DNA of 64,000 bases from NCBI RefSeq assembly GCF_014205055.1, contig NZ_JACHMS010000001.1, positions 6,448,001-6,512,000 of the forward strand, written 5' to 3'. Shown here piece after piece: positions 61,600-64,000 of the stretch. The notes beneath the pieces are model-generated. The model did not search any database and was not told the origin of the DNA. It was given only the letters and a program-made list of their open reading frames with translations. The translations under genes and the position numbers were made by a program. Positions within the stretch are counted from its first letter, which is position 1; each line of letters starts with the position of its first letter. Source of the DNA: Streptomyces luteogriseus. GTDB lineage: Bacteria; Actinomycetota; Actinomycetes; Streptomycetales; Streptomycetaceae.

Positions 61600-62315
61600 G
61601 CGGCGACCTCCCGGGCCCGGGCCCCGGCCGGGTCGACGACCTCGCGGATCAGCCGGAGCTCCTCGTCGGTCGGCTCCCTGGTCGCCGGTACTCCTTCCGG
61701 CACGGTCAGCTCGAAGCCCGTGGCGTCGATGACCTGCTCGACCGTGACGCCGGGGTGCAGCGAGGCCAGCCGCATCGAGCGGTCGGGCGTGGCGAAGTCG
61801 AAGACGCCCAGGTCGGAGACGACCCGCGGGATGCGGTGGTAGCGCGCCCCGTCCGCACGGTCGTAGCCCACCCCGCAGACCATGTCGACCCGCTCGACGA
61901 ACACCCGCCGGGAGTGCCTCGGGATCCAGTAACTGGTCGGGTTGTTCAGGGTGTTGGCCGGGGCGCCGCGCACCCCGAGCAACTGCCGCTTCGGGAGTTC
62001 CCAGTCGCCGATGCAGGAGATGTTCTGGTTGCCGAACCGGTCGATCTGGCTCGCGCCCATCATCACGTGCCGCCGCCCGCCCGTGACCCAGGCCAGATGC
62101 TCGCGGTACGGCAGCCAGCCCTCGGGCGTCCCGTCCGGGCGGACGAGCAGGGCCTCGCCGTCGGTCAGCAGCAGGTCCGGCGCGAAGGTGAGCCGGGCCA
62201 GCCGGGCGCCGATCGAGGGGATCGGCCCCATGGGGCTCGCCAGCACCTCGCCGTCGCCCCGCCAGGCCTCGGCACAGGCGATCACGCAGTACTCGGCGCG
62301 GCTGGGTCCGGTCAT
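61596..62315 (-). CDS. ipdB: CoA-transferase-like subunit B (IpdB)
   Basis: 239 aa. GASQIDRFGNQNISCIGDW and VFVERVDMVCGVGY are typical of the beta-type subunit of class I CoA-transferases and of IpdB. With IpdA it forms a hydrolase that opens ring C of the steroid remnant (COCHEA-CoA hydrolase in mycobacteria). ATG 62315 overlaps the ipdA stop by 4 nt. Confidence 0.88.
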   Translation of the reverse strand: MTGPSRAEYCVIACAEAWRGDGEVLASPMGPIPSIGARLARLTFAPDLLLTDGEALLVRPDGTPEGWLPYREHLAWVTGGRRHVMMGASQIDRFGNQNISCIGDWELPKRQLLGVRGAPANTLNNPTSYWIPRHSRRVFVERVDMVCGVGYDRADGARYHRIPRVVSDLGVFDFATPDRSMRLASLHPGVTVEQVIDATGFELTVPEGVPATREPTDEELRLIREVVDPAGARAREVAA

Positions 62316-63148
62316 GTCGCCTCCCGCGCGGCCGACTGGTACGTCTGCTCGTCCCCGGCGAGGAATCCGGCCTCGAACTCGGGCCAGGGCGTGGTCGCGT
62401 ACGTCTTCTGGAAGGCCTCGTCACGGCCGTAGTCGGGCGCGCAGGACGTGAAATGCGCTCCGTTCGGCGCCTCGACGACACCGGTGACCGTGTGGCGCCT
62501 GATCAGCAGCGTCTGGGGCGGGCCCTGCTTCGTCAGCTCGGCCGTCTCGACGATCCGCTCGCAGCTCACGTACGCCGTGTCGGCCGCCGCGCAGAACAGG
62601 TCGTCGAAGTACGGGTCCGGGCCCAGGTACTGCCCGTTGCCCGAGCGGTCGGCGCGGTTGACGTGCACCAGGGCCGCGTCCATGCGCAGGGCGGGCACGG
62701 CGACGAACGTCTCCCCGTCCTCGTACGGCGACGTGACCGTCCGCAGGCCGGGGTTGACCCGCATCACGTCCGAGCCGAACCCCGCCCGCACCGGCAGGAA
62801 CGGCAGCCGGTTCGCCGCCGCGCGCAGGCCCCACAGGAACATCGCCTCGTCGATCTCCGTCAGCTCGAACGCGCCCCGCTCGCGGGCCGCCCGGTAGTGC
62901 GGCTCCAGCGGGATCGAGTCGAGGGTGACGAAGGCCGTCACCAGCTTCCGGATCCGCCCGGCCGCGGCCAGCATGCCCACGTCCGGGCCGCCGTACGAGA
63001 CGACCGTGAGGTCGGTGATCCCCGACCTGAGCAGCGCTCTCACCAGGGCCATCGGCTTGCGGCGCGAGCCCCAGCCGCCGATGCCGAGGGTCATGCCGCT
63101 GGACAGCCGGGCCACGGCCTCCTCCGCCGGCATCGTCTTGTCCTTCAT
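62312..63148 (-). CDS. ipdA: CoA-transferase-like subunit A (IpdA)
   Basis: 278 aa. GMTLGIGGWGSRRKPMALVRALL and PDPYFDDLFCAAAD match IpdA as I remember it, and CAPDYGRDEAFQK closes the protein. Partner of IpdB. ATG 63148 follows GGGAGGGAGCG and overlaps the echA20 stop by 4 nt. Confidence 0.9.
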   Translation of the reverse strand: MKDKTMPAEEAVARLSSGMTLGIGGWGSRRKPMALVRALLRSGITDLTVVSYGGPDVGMLAAAGRIRKLVTAFVTLDSIPLEPHYRAARERGAFELTEIDEAMFLWGLRAAANRLPFLPVRAGFGSDVMRVNPGLRTVTSPYEDGETFVAVPALRMDAALVHVNRADRSGNGQYLGPDPYFDDLFCAAADTAYVSCERIVETAELTKQGPPQTLLIRRHTVTGVVEAPNGAHFTSCAPDYGRDEAFQKTYATTPWPEFEAGFLAGDEQTYQSAAREAT

Positions 63149-63897
63149 CGCGCTCCCTCCCGCCCGAACCGGTCGCGGACCCGCGCGCCCACCCCGCTGA
63201 GGCCCGCCTCGTAGGTGAAGCCCTGCTCGAAGCGGTAGCTGCGGCGCACGTCCACGGGGTCGATGCCGTTGAGCGCCGCCTTGGCCAGGCGGAGCAGCCG
63301 GCCGTCCTTGGCCGCGATCTCCCGGGCCAGCTCCAGCGCGGCGGCGGGCAGTTCGGCGCGTGGCACCACCCGCCACACCGACCCGTGCGCGTGCAGCTCG
63401 GCCGCGCTCGCCGTACGCGCCGTGTAGTACAGCGCCCGCATCAGGTGCTGGGGGACCAGCCGGGCCAGGTGGGTGGCCGCGCCCAGGGCGCCGCGGTCCA
63501 GCTCGGGCAGCCCGAACACCGCGTCCTCGCTCGCCACGATCGCGTCCGCGTTGCCCACCAGGCCGACACCGCCGCCCAGGCAGAAGCCCTGCACCGCCGC
63601 CACGACCGGCACCTCGCACTCGTAGACCGCCGCGAAGGCCTCCGCGCAGCCTCCGTTCACCCCGCGCAGCGCGCTGTGCTCCCGGTCGTCCGCCTGCAAC
63701 TCCTTGATGTCCACACCCGCGTTGAACCCGCGCCCCTCGGCGGCCAGCACCACGCACCGCACCTCCGGGTCGCGTCCGGCCGCGCGCACCGCGTCGGCCA
63801 GGGCGAACCAGCCCGCCGCCGGCAGGGCGTTCACCGGCGGGAAGTCGACCGTGACGACGGCGATGCCCTTTTCCCCGCACGAGGTGGAGACACCCAT
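63145..63897 (-). CDS. echA20: Enoyl-CoA hydratase family protein (EchA20-like)
   Basis: 250 aa. FNAGVDIKEL and QGFCLGGGVGLVGNADAIVASED form the crotonase oxyanion site; GLPELDRGALGAATHL and LVPQHLMRALYYTA agree with EchA20, which opens ring D hydrolytically in the HIP pathway. ATG 63897, with operator site B directly upstream. First gene of the echA20-ipdA-ipdB-ipdC unit. Confidence 0.9.
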   Translation of the reverse strand: MGVSTSCGEKGIAVVTVDFPPVNALPAAGWFALADAVRAAGRDPEVRCVVLAAEGRGFNAGVDIKELQADDREHSALRGVNGGCAEAFAAVYECEVPVVAAVQGFCLGGGVGLVGNADAIVASEDAVFGLPELDRGALGAATHLARLVPQHLMRALYYTARTASAAELHAHGSVWRVVPRAELPAAALELAREIAAKDGRLLRLAKAALNGIDPVDVRRSYRFEQGFTYEAGLSGVGARVRDRFGREGAR

Positions 63898-63908
63898 GGC
63901 CGCATCAG

Positions 63909-63946
63909 CTACCTTTCCACCAAACGTTTGTTAGGTGGAAAGGTAG
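63909..63946. promoter_or_regulatory. Long palindrome with KstR2-like operator, site B
   Basis: A 38-bp region with perfect 13-bp arms (CTACCTTTCCACC at 63909-63921 and its complement at 63934-63946) around AAACGTTTGTTA. The core 63919-63936 contains ACCAAACGTTTGTTAGG and agrees with site A. It lies between the divergent echA20 and SDR genes. Confidence 0.75.
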
Positions 63947-63952
63947 CAGCGC

Positions 63953-64000
63953 ATGGAGCTGGACGGGAAGGTCGCCGTCGTCACGGGCGGAACCCGCGGC
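63953..64000 (+). CDS. SDR oxidoreductase, N-terminal fragment (cut by window end)
   Basis: Only 16 codons are present: MELDGKVAVVTGGTRG, the start of a Rossmann glycine motif. ATG 63953 is 7 bp after the operator site B. Mycobacterial HIP clusters have SDR genes beside echA20, so this is probably another reductase of the pathway. Confidence 0.75.
   Translation, partial: MELDGKVAVVTGGTRG

Overview
The window is high-GC actinobacterial chromosome and almost certainly Streptomyces. Signs of this are a very high third-position GC, frequent GTG and TTG starts, a HisA/TrpF-type PriA, a separate hisI, the small trp gene trpM, and the gene order dnaE, his, trp, lgt, gltBD. That order agrees with what I remember of the S. 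coelicolor core chromosome. There are no rRNA, tRNA or CRISPR features, and no insertion sequence or phage gene. Apart from the accessory-looking catabolic cluster at the right end, this is stable core sequence.

Layout: 1-3.1 kb holds a DsbA-like membrane thiol protein, an unrecognised membrane protein and a DUF2252 protein (minus). 3.3-6.9 kb is dnaE, closed by a strong hairpin. 6.9-11.3 kb holds a 55-residue basic protein, a NYN-domain protein, an ABC exporter pair and a membrane protein. 11.3-15.3 kb is a minus-strand run: a YbaK-type deacylase, a Lon-substrate-binding-domain protein, an unknown protein and a repeat-rich membrane protein. 15.5-21.2 kb is the main his operon (hisD-hisC-hisB-small membrane ORF-hisH-priA-ridA-hisF), almost wholly translationally coupled. 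21.27-21.37 kb is a 9-bp tandem repeat array. 22.1-28.9 kb carries hisI, trpE, trp-associated membrane genes, trpC, trpM, trpB and trpA. 29-30.8 kb has a second DsbA-like protein and lgt. 30.8-37.7 kb is a tight six-gene minus operon: four ADP-ribosylglycohydrolase paralogues, then a CaiB/BaiF CoA-transferase and a CitE-like lyase. 38-45.1 kb has a VIT-family transporter and gltB-gltD, with a GlnR-like box in the gltB leader. 45.2-53.2 kb holds two FtsX-type permeases and two MacB-type ATPases, one of them fused to an AbrB-like domain. 53.2-55.7 kb has a VWA protein and an orphan cytochrome b (QcrB type).

The last 8.3 kb (55.7-64 kb) looks like a KstR2-type regulon for degradation of steroid rings C and D (the HIP pathway of mycobacteria). 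It contains fadE31/fadE32-like acyl-CoA dehydrogenases, an ipdF-like SDR, a KstR2-like TetR regulator, a fadA6-like thiolase, ipdC, ipdB, ipdA, echA20 and the start of another SDR cut by the window edge. The genes fall into four transcription units arranged around two intergenic operators sharing ACCAAACnnTTGTTAGG, close to the published mycobacterial KstR2 motif.

How the genes work together: the his and trp clusters share chemistry through PriA, since no trpF is seen. gltBD supplies glutamate nitrogen. The two DsbA-like proteins and Lgt act at the membrane or outside it. The right-end cluster is a self-contained, self-regulated catabolic module.
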